Below are positions 1-7,683 of a stretch of DNA of 37,273 bases, piece by piece. The stretch spans positions 1 to 37,273 of the forward strand of contig JABHEG010000096.1 in NCBI GenBank assembly GCA_018676675.1, given 5' to 3'. The DNA is from Lentisphaerota bacterium. Lineage in GTDB: Bacteria > Verrucomicrobiota > Lentisphaeria > Oligosphaerales > JABHEG01. The notes under the pieces were generated by a model. That model searched no databases, had not been told where the DNA came from, and saw nothing but the letters and a program-made list of their open reading frames with translations. Made by a program: the position numbers and the translations under genes. Numbering within the stretch: the stretch's first letter is position 1; the number at the start of each line of letters is the position of its first letter.

Positions 1-39
1 GCCCCGCAGGGGCCCACACTCCCAATCCCTCTTTCCGGT

Positions 40-66
40 ATCCGTGGAATCAGTGTAATCCGTGGT
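40..66. repeat. Three 9-nt short-unit repeats
   Basis: Three consecutive 9-nt units, ATCCGTGGA, ATCAGTGTA and ATCCGTGGT, lie head to tail just upstream of the truncated radical SAM gene. Read on the reverse strand they would encode a TDYTDSTD-like peptide. From memory, similar units recur between genes in many environmental bacterial genomes; that is recollection, not a search result. A perfect 5-bp hairpin (GCCCC, loop GCA, GGGGC) occupies bases 1-13 at the window edge. No function can be read from the sequence. Confidence 0.6.
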
Positions 67-127
67 CAGTTCCTTGGGTTGTTCTCAGGGGTAACGTGGG
101 TGTGTCATTGGCACTCGCGTTTGCCCC

Positions 128-1132
128 GTGAACGCATACCTCGTCCCGAACACCATCGTCGTGTCGCGGGGCTGCCCGCATCGCTGCGATTTCTGCTACC
201 AGGAGAGCTTCTTTGGCACTGGCCGGTCGTTCTACACCGCTCGAGTCGACCGGGCGCTTGCCGAGATCACGGAGCTTCCCGGCCGGCACCTCTACTTCCT
301 TGACGACCATCTGTTCGGCAGTCCGGAGTTCGCCGATGCCCTCTTCATCGGCATGAAAGGCATGGACAGGCTCTGGCAGGCCGCGGGGACGGTGCGGACC
401 GTGCTGCGAGGCCACACGTTGGAGCACGCCGTTGCGTGCGGACTCCGCAGTCTCTTCATCGGGTTTGAGACGCTCTCTGCCGAAGCCTTGGGATCTCAGG
501 GGAAACGGCACAATCTGGGACACGACTACGCTGAAGCCATCCGCAAACTGCACGATCTCGGCGTCATGATCAACGGGAGCTTCGTCTTCGGCTTTGACCA
601 GGATGACCCGAGCGTCTTTGAACGAACCGTCGACTGGGCTCTGAGACAAGGGATCGAGACAGCAACATTCCACATTCTCACTCCCTATCCGGGCACGCGT
701 ATGACCGCCCGTCTCAATGCCGAAGGACGCATTCTGACCAGAGACTGGACCAAGTACAACACCCGGCACGCCGTATTCCAGCCGGCCCAAATGTCTCCTG
801 AGCAACTCGAACGGGGATACCGCCAGGCCTATCGTCAGTACTACAGTTGGCCCGGGGTCATCCGAAGTGCTGCGACAAAGCCCGGTCTTGCCGGCAAGAT
901 CCGTCATGCGGCCTACACCTGCGGCTGGAAGAAGAGCGAGACGATCTGGAAGTGGATCATCCGCTCGGGTGCGCTGGGGCTTGCGCGTCCGACACTCGAA
1001 GCCGTCCTGGCGTTGGGGAATCGGGGAGCGACACATGGTCAAGCGGCGGGAGACCAATCCGCACCATGGCTTCTCCCGGGCCAAGCTCACGTCCCCGAAC
1101 GATCGAGACACTCTCAACGTGTCGTCGTGTGA
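128..1132 (+). pseudogene. Radical SAM protein lacking its N-terminal (B12-binding type) domain
   Basis: The 334-residue product opens almost directly on the radical SAM cluster motif C-x3-C-x2-C (RGCPHRCDFCYQ, residues 15-26), which would bind a 4Fe-4S cluster and SAM. The rest of the barrel looks intact: YFLDDHLFG, FIGFETL, NGSFVFGFDQDD and HILTPYPGTRM. Relatives I recognise carry a B12-binding domain of roughly 130-150 residues before this point. Here the frame has a TAA stop at 92-94 and no other frame upstream resembles that domain. The only local start is a GTG at 128 with no ribosome binding site. I call it a 5'-truncated gene. A short stand-alone enzyme is possible, because there are no internal stops and the C-terminal end matches the family. 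Confidence 0.6.
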
Positions 1133-1454
1133 GAGCCCGGAGACGCCACTCCGGCAAGGCCTACGTAGCTAACTACGAACGATTTCCGTCACCAGAGATG
1201 ACCCGTTTGTAGTAAGGCACGTAGCGCAGCGGTGTGCCGTTCCTCCTGCTTGTCAACGCCATTCCATCTGAAGAACGGGTGTCCCTCAATCAACCACGAC
1301 CAACTGACCAGTCACGCCCGCCTCCGGTTAGCTCTTGCGCCGCCGACAAAAGCAGGTTAACATCATCTCGTCTCAGCCCGGTACGGAACCACATTGCCCA
1401 AGAGAGGCCGGGCGAGCAGCGGCCCGAATTAACCCCCAAGGAACGGGAGCAGCA
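1133..1454. other. Intergenic region, no gene seen
   Basis: No credible coding sequence lies here. It holds the 8-bp palindrome CTACGTAG (1161-1168), with another ACGTAG nearby, and a weak promoter-like pair ahead of the isomerase gene: TTGCGC at 1335-1340, 16 nt, TTAACA at 1357-1362. Forward frames in this stretch have no ribosome binding site or recognisable domain. Confidence 0.5.
1335..1362 (+). promoter_or_regulatory. Possible sigma-70 promoter for the isomerase gene
   Basis: TTGCGC (1335-1340) and TTAACA (1357-1362) are separated by 16 nt, about 90 nt upstream of the start codon. Each hexamer matches the consensus only partly, so this is a weak call. Confidence 0.3.
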
Positions 1455-2225
1455 ATGAAGCTTGGACTGGTCACCTACCAAATCGGCAAAGACATGGATG
1501 TGCCGACCCTGATCAAAACCTGTGAAGAGACGGGGTTTGAGGGAGTCGAACTGCGGACCACGCACGCCCATGGAGTGGAAGTGACGCTCTCCGCCGCCGA
1601 ACGAGCTGATGTCCGCAAGATGTTCGATGACTCGAGCGTCGAACTTGCCGGGCTCGGCAGCGCCTTCGAGTACCACTCGGCGGATCCCGCAGAACTGCGC
1701 CGGAACATTGATGGAACCGCAGCGTATGTGGACCTGGCCGCCGACCTGGGGTGTTCAGGTGTGAAGGTGCGCCCCAATGGCTTCCCTGAAGGCAAGAGCG
1801 AGGAAGAGACGCTTCAGCAGATTGGTGAGTCCCTCCGGGAGTGTGGTGAGTACGCACAAGGGAAAGGGGTCCAGATCCGGCTCGAGGTCCATGGACGTGG
1901 CACGCAGTACGTGCCGCACATCAAGACGATTCTTGAGGTAGCCGATCACGCGAATGTGGTCGCATGCTGGAACTCGAACCAACCTGAGGCCGAAGAGGGA
2001 TCGATCGCGCCCTACTTCGACATGTTGCGGGGGCGCATCGGGCTCGTACACTGCCGTGACCTGTGCCTGACCAACTACCCGTGGCAGGAGTTGTTCGGTC
2101 TGCTGTGCGGCTCCGGCTACCGGGGGTTCGTGCTGATCGAGGCGCCCCAGACGTCCGATCCGGTGCGAGTCATGAGCTACATCCGTACCCTCTTCGATGC
2201 CTACATGGCCCCGATCAAGGGGTAG
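1455..2225 (+). CDS. Sugar phosphate isomerase/epimerase (xylose isomerase-like TIM barrel)
   Basis: The 256-residue protein is the size of a single-domain AP-endonuclease-2/xylose-isomerase-like TIM barrel. It starts MKLGLVTYQI and keeps family signatures: GFEGVELRT early, a metal-ligand-type LEVHGR segment near residue 148, GLVHCRD, and a closing GYRGFVLIEAP strand. Such enzymes isomerise or epimerise free or phosphorylated sugars and cyclitols in the cytoplasm, usually with a divalent metal; the substrate cannot be read here. The ATG at 1455 is chosen because GGGAG (1445-1449) sits 5 nt upstream; the frame stays open further 5' without a better start. The Gfo/Idh and URO-D genes within 4 kb are frequent companions of this family in sugar catabolism, but they are not in one operon with it. 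Confidence 0.85.
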   Translation: MKLGLVTYQIGKDMDVPTLIKTCEETGFEGVELRTTHAHGVEVTLSAAERADVRKMFDDSSVELAGLGSAFEYHSADPAELRRNIDGTAAYVDLAADLGCSGVKVRPNGFPEGKSEEETLQQIGESLRECGEYAQGKGVQIRLEVHGRGTQYVPHIKTILEVADHANVVACWNSNQPEAEEGSIAPYFDMLRGRIGLVHCRDLCLTNYPWQELFGLLCGSGYRGFVLIEAPQTSDPVRVMSYIRTLFDAYMAPIKG

Positions 2226-2233
2226 GGGCAAGC

Positions 2234-2330
2234 CTGTCTGAACCGAGCCGCGCACAGCGTAAGCGGTCCCCTCCCGCTGGTCAGGGCTCTGTCTGAACCA
2301 CGCCGCGCACAGCGTAAGCGGTCCCCTCCC
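2234..2330. repeat. Two-copy direct repeat, 55-nt period
   Basis: A 42-nt unit occurs at 2234-2275 and again at 2289-2330 with only two mismatches (GAG versus ACG near the unit's centre). It fills the gap between the convergent isomerase and transglutaminase genes. Each copy contains CCGC and GCGG, which can pair as a 4-bp stem, followed by GTCCCCTCCC. There is no T-tract, so these are not obvious intrinsic terminators. A REP-like intergenic repeat is the simplest reading. Confidence 0.75.
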
Positions 2331-2341
2331 ACGACCGGGCC

Positions 2342-4156
2342 TCAGCGCAGGCGCTGGAGGCGTTTCGTTATACGATCCGCTTTGCGCTCATCTCCTGCGT
2401 TCTCGTAGGCAGTCAGCAACAGGCCGTAGAGAGCGGCCTTGTGGTGGGGATCGTCGGTGCGATTGATCATGCCTTCGAGGAAACGGCCAAGGAATCTGGC
2501 GGCCTCCCGCTGTTGTTTGGTCTCAGCGGTGAGCGAGATGTAAGCCTGGACAACCGACACGATCTTCTGTCCCTCATACTTCTGTTTCTTGAGCAGGTCT
2601 TCCACCAGCATCCGGGCCTTCCGGTAGTCTCCGCTGTCGTAGGCGATCTGTACCTGCTCCGAAGCGAGAGCCCGGGCGAGGTCATCCCGCTTCTTTCCCA
2701 GGCGACTCTCGTTGATGCGCAGGAGCCTGGCAGCTTCCTTGTCGCGCCCCAACTTCCGTAGAAACTCCGCCTGTTCCTGGCGAATGGCGGCGGCTCGATC
2801 CGGGTAGCGATGGAACGCTTTCGCCTTGCGGCTGAATAGAGACAGCAATGCGTCGGCGTCTTTCTCTTTCCTCAGGATCTCTTCCTTGATCCGCCACGGC
2901 CACTCCTGAATCGACACCTGCAGGAGGCTGAGATCGGCGCACTGATCGGCTTGCTTAAGCAGCCCGAGCTGAAGAAGAACGGCCGCCAATCGAGCATGCT
3001 GCCTGGCAGAACGAGCCCGGGGCGAGTTGAGGGCCCGGTCACAGGTAAACTCCACGTCATGGTCGGTCATGGGACGGTTCAGCTGGGGGTGCCAGGCCTG
3101 CCCGGTGGCATACTTGTCGTACGCGTACCGTCCGGCATCCAGCTCCCAATTGCGTTCGTCCCTCATGTAGCCGAACCAGGCGTGTGGGCCACGTCGTCCC
3201 TCGCCCAGAAAGATCAACGCGGGGATCCCGTACGCTCGGGCTGTGAGGGTCGCATAGTAAGCCTGGTCGACACAGATCCCTCCAAGCTTCTCAATTGCCG
3301 GAAGCGTGTAGACACCGTGTGGCCATTGGTAGATGCGCCGGTCCATGCGGGGAACGTCGTACTCGATGTCGCTGAACTTGCGTTTCCACGTGGGGGCTGA
3401 ACCCTTGACATTCTTGATGATCCAGTTGAGTTCCGACGCAGGCAGAGGCAAGTGGACCATGAACGTGAGGGCAGGGACGGATAGATTTCGGTAGGCGATC
3501 TTCGCCCGATTGCTTTGGTACAATTTCAGGAAGTGGTCGTAGACCTTGATTGGATCAGCCCCAACGGCGGGCTGAGCGCCACCCATCTGCCCATGCATTG
3601 GGGGTTGGGGGCCATCCCACACGACGCTCAGAGCCAGAATGAGCCGGAACAGGCGGTCACGATTCTCCGGGTCATGGTCATAGAGAGCCTGCAGGACCTT
3701 GTAGAGACGTCCCCGATCGTCTTCGACGGCGATGGTGTCCACCACCAGTCCCAGCCTCTTTTCCTTCCCCAGCATCCACTCAGCCACATCCGAACGGAAG
3801 CGGAAGCCATCGCCCAGGTCATGGAAGTAGATGAACAGGAGGAAAGCATCCGCAACCGGCCCCAACGCTTTGATTTGGGCTGTGTTGAGGCGCTCTGCGC
3901 GCCCCTCAATCTGCTCACCCACCAAGCGACTCAGGAATCCCAGCCCTCTCCCCGTGTCACCAGTCCCGAGAATGCCGGCCCCGTACTCCCGCAGGTCCCG
4001 CTCCTGAACCCGCCCGCGCGACTGTGGGAGACGCTTCTCGAGCTCAGCCAGGTCCGCAGTTGCAGCGACGACTGCTGCTGAGTAGAACACAAAGGCAGTT
4101 GCGCAAAAGACCCCCTGGATCCTCATCCGACTGCTCGGCCCCCGGAAGCAGTGCAT
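2342..4156 (-). CDS. Secreted transglutaminase-like protein with C-terminal helical repeats
   Basis: The 604-residue product begins with a basic n-region and a hydrophobic stretch (residues 14-34, GVFCATAFVFYSAAVVAATA), so export is likely. A transglutaminase-like core lies near residues 285-350 with a plausible Cys-His-Asp triad: C295 in GGICVDQA, H325 in RRGPHAWFGY and D340 in NWELDAGR. The N-terminal 250 residues are helical and unassigned. The C-terminal 230 residues look like TPR-type helical repeats (LGLLKQADQCADLSL, DYRKARMLVEDLL). The ATG at 4156 shares its A with the upstream URO-D stop codon (TGATG) and has GAGGAG 8 nt upstream, so translation is probably coupled. Exported transglutaminase-like proteins act as proteases or amidases, or only bind; which applies here is unknown. 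Confidence 0.75.
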   Translation of the reverse strand: MHCFRGPSSRMRIQGVFCATAFVFYSAAVVAATADLAELEKRLPQSRGRVQERDLREYGAGILGTGDTGRGLGFLSRLVGEQIEGRAERLNTAQIKALGPVADAFLLFIYFHDLGDGFRFRSDVAEWMLGKEKRLGLVVDTIAVEDDRGRLYKVLQALYDHDPENRDRLFRLILALSVVWDGPQPPMHGQMGGAQPAVGADPIKVYDHFLKLYQSNRAKIAYRNLSVPALTFMVHLPLPASELNWIIKNVKGSAPTWKRKFSDIEYDVPRMDRRIYQWPHGVYTLPAIEKLGGICVDQAYYATLTARAYGIPALIFLGEGRRGPHAWFGYMRDERNWELDAGRYAYDKYATGQAWHPQLNRPMTDHDVEFTCDRALNSPRARSARQHARLAAVLLQLGLLKQADQCADLSLLQVSIQEWPWRIKEEILRKEKDADALLSLFSRKAKAFHRYPDRAAAIRQEQAEFLRKLGRDKEAARLLRINESRLGKKRDDLARALASEQVQIAYDSGDYRKARMLVEDLLKKQKYEGQKIVSVVQAYISLTAETKQQREAARFLGRFLEGMINRTDDPHHKAALYGLLLTAYENAGDERKADRITKRLQRLR

Positions 4157-5316
4157 CAATGGTACTCCTCGAGCGTCTCGATCATGGCAATGACGTTCTC
4201 GATAGGGGCGAGCGGGACCACTTGGTTGCTTACGCCGCAGAGCACCCCACCAAGCTGGAGAGCCGCTTCGGCGTTGTCGCGACACTCGTGGATGACATCC
4301 TCCTTCGTCCCCAGGTGCAGTGTGATGGTACTGATGTTGCCGAAGCAGGTCAGATTGGGGTACCGCTCCCGCAGGCGCCAGTGGTCCATCCCGGCAAGTC
4401 GATCAATCTCGTGGAAAGCATCCATACCCGAGGCGTCGAACAGGTCGTCAGCGACCGGCCACAGATTGCCATCACTCGCGAATACCGTGTACTTGCCATA
4501 CTTGTGGGCGACATCGTTGATACGTTTCAGCCGCGGCAGCATGGCCTTGTGGAAGAACGCAGGCGAGTAGTTGGGGCCGTGCTTGCCGCAGAAATCACCA
4601 CCCCCCATGAGAATGTCCAGCGGCAGGTCTTTCTGGGCTTCGACTCGAGCGCAACTACGGACGCACTGACACTCGAGGAAGCGTTCGACCAGATCCGGGC
4701 GCGCAGCGACCGCCTCAAGCCAGAGCGCATCACGGTTGGACACGGCCACCCCGGGCCCCGCCCCCGGAATCGCGTAGTCGGGGCCGAAGTACTCGACGGC
4801 ATCCATCTGTGCCTGGAAGGCACTCGGAGAAACCGTGCAATTCTCGATGCCCCGTTCGCTGGCCTCGACAATTGGCTCCAGATCATCGACGGTCTGAGGG
4901 GCTCGTGAGTCCCTCTTGTCGATCTCCTGGAAGAGCTCCGTCACGGGATCGAGTTGACGCACGGTATAGTCGCCGTCCGGATCGCCATACAGGAAGGTCA
5001 GGTCATCGATCTTCGTCGTCGGTTTGGTCGGCATCCGCCAGTAAGCGATGCGGATCAAATCGGCGTGACAGATTCTGGCCAGATCCCGAGCGTCCTGTGT
5101 CGTCTTCGCAACGAACTCCGCGTGGGCCTCGGGCCCATCCCAGAGGGCGCTCGCCTCTCGCCACTGGTTAATGCCGCCCCCGCTGTAGCTTTCACGCCCG
5201 AGCAATTCGCTCCCCACTCGCGAGGAGAAACCTGAGTGGAAGATCGCGATGCGATCCATCTTCTCTTTGCGGAAGGTGGCCATCACCCGTTCAGCCGGGG
5301 TCATCTCATCCGACAT
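4156..5316 (-). CDS. Uroporphyrinogen decarboxylase (URO-D) family protein
   Basis: The 386-residue protein resembles the URO-D/MtaA/CmuA superfamily, whose members decarboxylate uroporphyrinogen or move methyl groups between corrinoid proteins and thiols. Visible features are an N-terminal TPAERVMATFRKEKMDRI segment, GGGDFCGKHGPNYSP near the middle, KYTVFASDGNLWPV, and a C-terminal CFGNIST...LGGVLCGVSNQV part. No haem biosynthesis gene is nearby and the protein is longer than typical HemE, so a methyltransferase-type or sugar-linked role is more likely than HemE. The start MSDEMTP at 5316 is preferred over the long open 5' extension, which would overrun the divergent regulatory region. The stop overlaps the next start (TGATG), indicating a two-gene operon with the secreted transglutaminase-like protein. 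Confidence 0.75.
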   Translation of the reverse strand: MSDEMTPAERVMATFRKEKMDRIAIFHSGFSSRVGSELLGRESYSGGGINQWREASALWDGPEAHAEFVAKTTQDARDLARICHADLIRIAYWRMPTKPTTKIDDLTFLYGDPDGDYTVRQLDPVTELFQEIDKRDSRAPQTVDDLEPIVEASERGIENCTVSPSAFQAQMDAVEYFGPDYAIPGAGPGVAVSNRDALWLEAVAARPDLVERFLECQCVRSCARVEAQKDLPLDILMGGGDFCGKHGPNYSPAFFHKAMLPRLKRINDVAHKYGKYTVFASDGNLWPVADDLFDASGMDAFHEIDRLAGMDHWRLRERYPNLTCFGNISTITLHLGTKEDVIHECRDNAEAALQLGGVLCGVSNQVVPLAPIENVIAMIETLEEYH

Positions 5317-5454
5317 GTGACAGAGCCTTTCTGTGGGCAGCAATGTAAGATGGAGCGATCGCGCAATGGGACCTCCACCAATATGCCGCGTGATCCGTGA
5401 GGCGCCATAGGCAGAGGGGTTCGGCTGACATCGCCAGTCCCGTGTGCGAGGGAG

Positions 5455-5483
5455 TTGATATAGCACTCTCTGCAGAGTATGTA
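5455..5483 (+). promoter_or_regulatory. Strong sigma-70-like promoter for the Gfo/Idh gene
   Basis: TTGATA (5455-5460) and TATGTA (5478-5483) are separated by the ideal 17 nt, placing transcription start near 5490 and leaving a leader of about 45 nt before the ATG at 5534. Confidence 0.7.
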
Positions 5484-5487
5484 CTCT
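5465..5487. promoter_or_regulatory. Three-half-site operator candidate over the promoter
   Basis: Half-sites ACTCT (5465), AGAGT (5474) and ACTCT (5483) alternate in orientation with an exact 9-nt period and 4-nt gaps. The set contains the perfect palindrome CTCTGCAGAG (5468-5477) and the inverted pair AGAGTA/TACTCT (5474-5487). It covers the 3' part of the spacer and all of the -10 box, the position expected of a repressor site. No regulator gene lies next to it. Confidence 0.55.
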
Positions 5488-5533
5488 ACGGCGGTTCCGG
5501 AGATGAACGGTACACATGAGGAGCGAACTCACG

Positions 5534-6505
5534 ATGTTGAAAGTTGGACTGATCGGCTGCGGGGGCATCTCCCCCGTGCACGTTAACGGATTCCAGGCGA
5601 CCGGGGCCGCCAAAGTGACCCACATCTATGACGTCGATGAAAGCTGCCTCGCGAAACGGGCAGATGAGTGGGAAGCCACGCCGCTGCCGTCGGGGCAGGC
5701 GGTCATCGAATCCGACGTTGACATCCTCGTCATCGCCACCCCGGGATTCGCCCGGTTGGATTACATGTTGGCCGCTGCTGCGAGCGGCAAGCACCTGATG
5801 TCCGAGAAACCCATTGCACTCAATCTGGAAGATGCTGAAGCGATGCGCGCCGCCGTGGCTGCCAGTCCTGGCGTGTTCCTCACAAATTTCACCCAGCGCT
5901 GCAACCCGCCCCTTGTGACGCTGCAGCGAGCCCAACAGGAAGGACGCATCGGCGGCACGGTGTCGGCGTGGGCACGCTTGCATGCACCAGCGCCATCCGC
6001 GCGCTGGCGCGAGATCGAAGCCAGCGGGCACTGGCGCTCGTCAAAAGAACTCTCCGGAGGCCGAATCAACGAATTCTGTTCGCACACCGTCAACTGGCTT
6101 CTCTGGGTCCTGGGCAAACCGCAGACCGTGTATGGCAGGGCTCTATGTGTTACGGCGGGGTTTGGGCTGGACGATGCGGACTACGCACTGATCGAGTGCG
6201 AGAACGGGACAGGCCTGCTGGAAGTGAATCGACACGCTGCCGTTGCCCCCGAGGAGAACTACGGGATTTTGGGGCACAGAGGGAGTGTTGTGGTGAAGGA
6301 TGGAGCGATCCGCCTTACGGCGATGGATGGGAAGCCGGAGGAGCTGCCCCTCGCGGACAACGTTCCGAGTCCACACCAGCACATGATCAACTGCATTCAG
6401 ACAGGGACTGCCCCCAACAACGGCATCGACCAGGCGATCGACACACTCAAGGTGTGCCTCGCCTTCAACCGTTCAGCGGAAAGCGGCAAGGTAGAGATGG
6501 TGTAA
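5534..6505 (+). CDS. Gfo/Idh/MocA family NAD(P)-dependent oxidoreductase
   Basis: The 323-residue protein has the N-terminal Rossmann fold of the Gfo/Idh/MocA family, with dinucleotide-binding loop GLIGCGGIS (residues 5-13), followed by the family signature EKPIAL in KHLMSEKPIA near residue 92. The C-terminal beta-sheet domain supplies the substrate pocket. Such enzymes oxidise, reduce or epimerise sugars and inositols with bound NAD(P). The substrate here is unknown. The ATG at 5534 has GAGGAG at 5518-5523, 10 nt upstream; an in-frame ATG at 5516 overlaps that site and is less likely. The gene is divergent from the URO-D gene and has its own promoter with an operator-like array, so it is probably inducible. 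Confidence 0.88.
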   Translation: MLKVGLIGCGGISPVHVNGFQATGAAKVTHIYDVDESCLAKRADEWEATPLPSGQAVIESDVDILVIATPGFARLDYMLAAAASGKHLMSEKPIALNLEDAEAMRAAVAASPGVFLTNFTQRCNPPLVTLQRAQQEGRIGGTVSAWARLHAPAPSARWREIEASGHWRSSKELSGGRINEFCSHTVNWLLWVLGKPQTVYGRALCVTAGFGLDDADYALIECENGTGLLEVNRHAAVAPEENYGILGHRGSVVVKDGAIRLTAMDGKPEELPLADNVPSPHQHMINCIQTGTAPNNGIDQAIDTLKVCLAFNRSAESGKVEMV

Positions 6506-6878
6506 CGGACAGCATGGCCCAAGGACAGCGGCCAACTTGCCCTCACAACGGCGTGGATAAGCGCGAGGGACTTCGGCCCTGCCGCCGCGAGCGGCGCACC
6601 TCCCGGCCGGACTCGAGATCGTGCTTCCGTTGCAGTTCCGCCTGTGATAGTTATGTTACTGGGTTCGGATGCATTCGGGCCTCCAGCCCCCTGCCCAGCA
6701 GCGCCAGGCGTGCCGGCGACGGATGTGGTGAGACCCGAGGCGACCGGTCGACGATGTGGACCGGCACAGCCACCGGCCGCAATCTTACCCGCTCCGTCGA
6801 CTCGCAACGTCGGCCGTTCTGGTGACAGCTGCGCCAATGTGTATCCGCAACACTTACACGAAAGGACGCGAGAAACCT
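6506..6878. other. Intergenic region with a promoter candidate and long leader
   Basis: No credible gene is seen. A GC-rich hairpin (GCCGC, loop, GCGGC) lies near 6580-6596 with no T-tract. A promoter candidate sits at 6630-6657, which would give the CpXC gene a leader of about 215 nt. I recognise no riboswitch in that leader. Confidence 0.5.
6630..6657 (+). promoter_or_regulatory. Sigma-70-like promoter candidate for the CpXC/pilT run
   Basis: TTGCAG (6630-6635) and TATGTT (6652-6657) are 16 nt apart. The -10 sequence is identical to that proposed for the cyclophilin promoter at 24.8 kb. It is the best promoter-like pair I see upstream of the forward run 6.9-14.5 kb. Confidence 0.45.
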
Positions 6879-7562
6879 GTGAACACCCCGTCAGACCTCT
6901 CCGGGGGCGAGATCGCCCCGGTTACCTGTCCCCAGTGCAGCGAACAGCAAGTCGTTGAAACCACCACCGTCCTTCGCCCAGGCGAAACGGCCGTGCAGGA
7001 GCTCTTCGAGGGCGAACTCAACTGCGTGACCTGTGAGGCGTGTGAAACACGCTTCTTCCTGGACATTCCGCTGCTCTATCGCGACGACGAGGTCCGCTGG
7101 CTGATCCATTTCATGCCGCTGGAGGATGCCACGCAGTGGGAAAAAGCCGAGAAACAGATGGAGTCGCTCAGCGAGTCGATCTTCGACTCTGGCGACGCCA
7201 TCGACCTGCCCGACTGCCGGCTGACACTTACCCGCCGGACGTTCATTGAAAAAATATCTCTGTTGCAGCACCGGTTGGACGATCGGCTGGTGGAGTATAT
7301 CAAGTACCAACTCTACCGGGCTCCCGACAGCGAAATTGACCCAATCCGGAATGAGCTGCTCTACGATTTCTCCTCGAAAGACTCAAATCGTCTCGCCTTC
7401 ATCATCTTCGATCGCGAATCGGGACAGGCGGCAGCAGCCACCCATATCGATTTTGACCTCTACCAGGAACTGGCCGCAGAATCGGCGGAAGACGAAGGGC
7501 TCGGGGACGCGTTGGACGAGCTTTTCCCCGGCTATTATGTGAACGTGGATCGCCTGCTCTGA
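6879..7562 (+). CDS. CpXC-domain zinc-ribbon protein
   Basis: The 227-residue protein has a CPxC knuckle at residues 17-20 (TCPQC) and a second cluster, C49, C52 and C55 (NCVTCEACET). This pattern is typical of the CpXC domain, a predicted zinc ribbon of unknown biochemical function. After the ribbon the chain is acidic and mixed alpha/beta with no recognised catalytic motif. No signal peptide or membrane segment is seen, so it should be cytoplasmic. I chose the GTG at 6879 because the zinc ribbon follows directly and AAAGGA lies 12 nt upstream; an ATG at 6837 is possible but has no ribosome binding site. It lies 121 nt upstream of the first pilT-like gene, on the same strand, perhaps in one transcript. 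Confidence 0.7.
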   Translation: MNTPSDLSGGEIAPVTCPQCSEQQVVETTTVLRPGETAVQELFEGELNCVTCEACETRFFLDIPLLYRDDEVRWLIHFMPLEDATQWEKAEKQMESLSESIFDSGDAIDLPDCRLTLTRRTFIEKISLLQHRLDDRLVEYIKYQLYRAPDSEIDPIRNELLYDFSSKDSNRLAFIIFDRESGQAAAATHIDFDLYQELAAESAEDEGLGDALDELFPGYYVNVDRLL

Positions 7563-7683
7563 CGTTTCGGGGCAACAGAGAATTTGGCGTGAAGGAGACG
7601 GGGGGGTATCTTGAGTTGCTTCGCAACGTACAACGCCGGCCTGCCGTTGTGTGACAGGCCCTCAGGTTGAAAGGTCTGCCTGG

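Noticed and set aside
50..1117. Long reverse-strand open frame (355 codons) over the radical SAM gene
   Set aside because: It is antisense to clear radical SAM motifs, has no domain of its own, and long antisense frames are expected at this G+C content.
4024..4908. Forward open frame of 294 codons over the URO-D gene
   Set aside because: Antisense shadow of a recognisable family; no ribosome binding site or motif.
5968..6825. Forward open frame of 285 codons overlapping the Gfo/Idh gene
   Set aside because: Low-complexity Arg-rich translation in a different frame of a clear Gfo/Idh protein.
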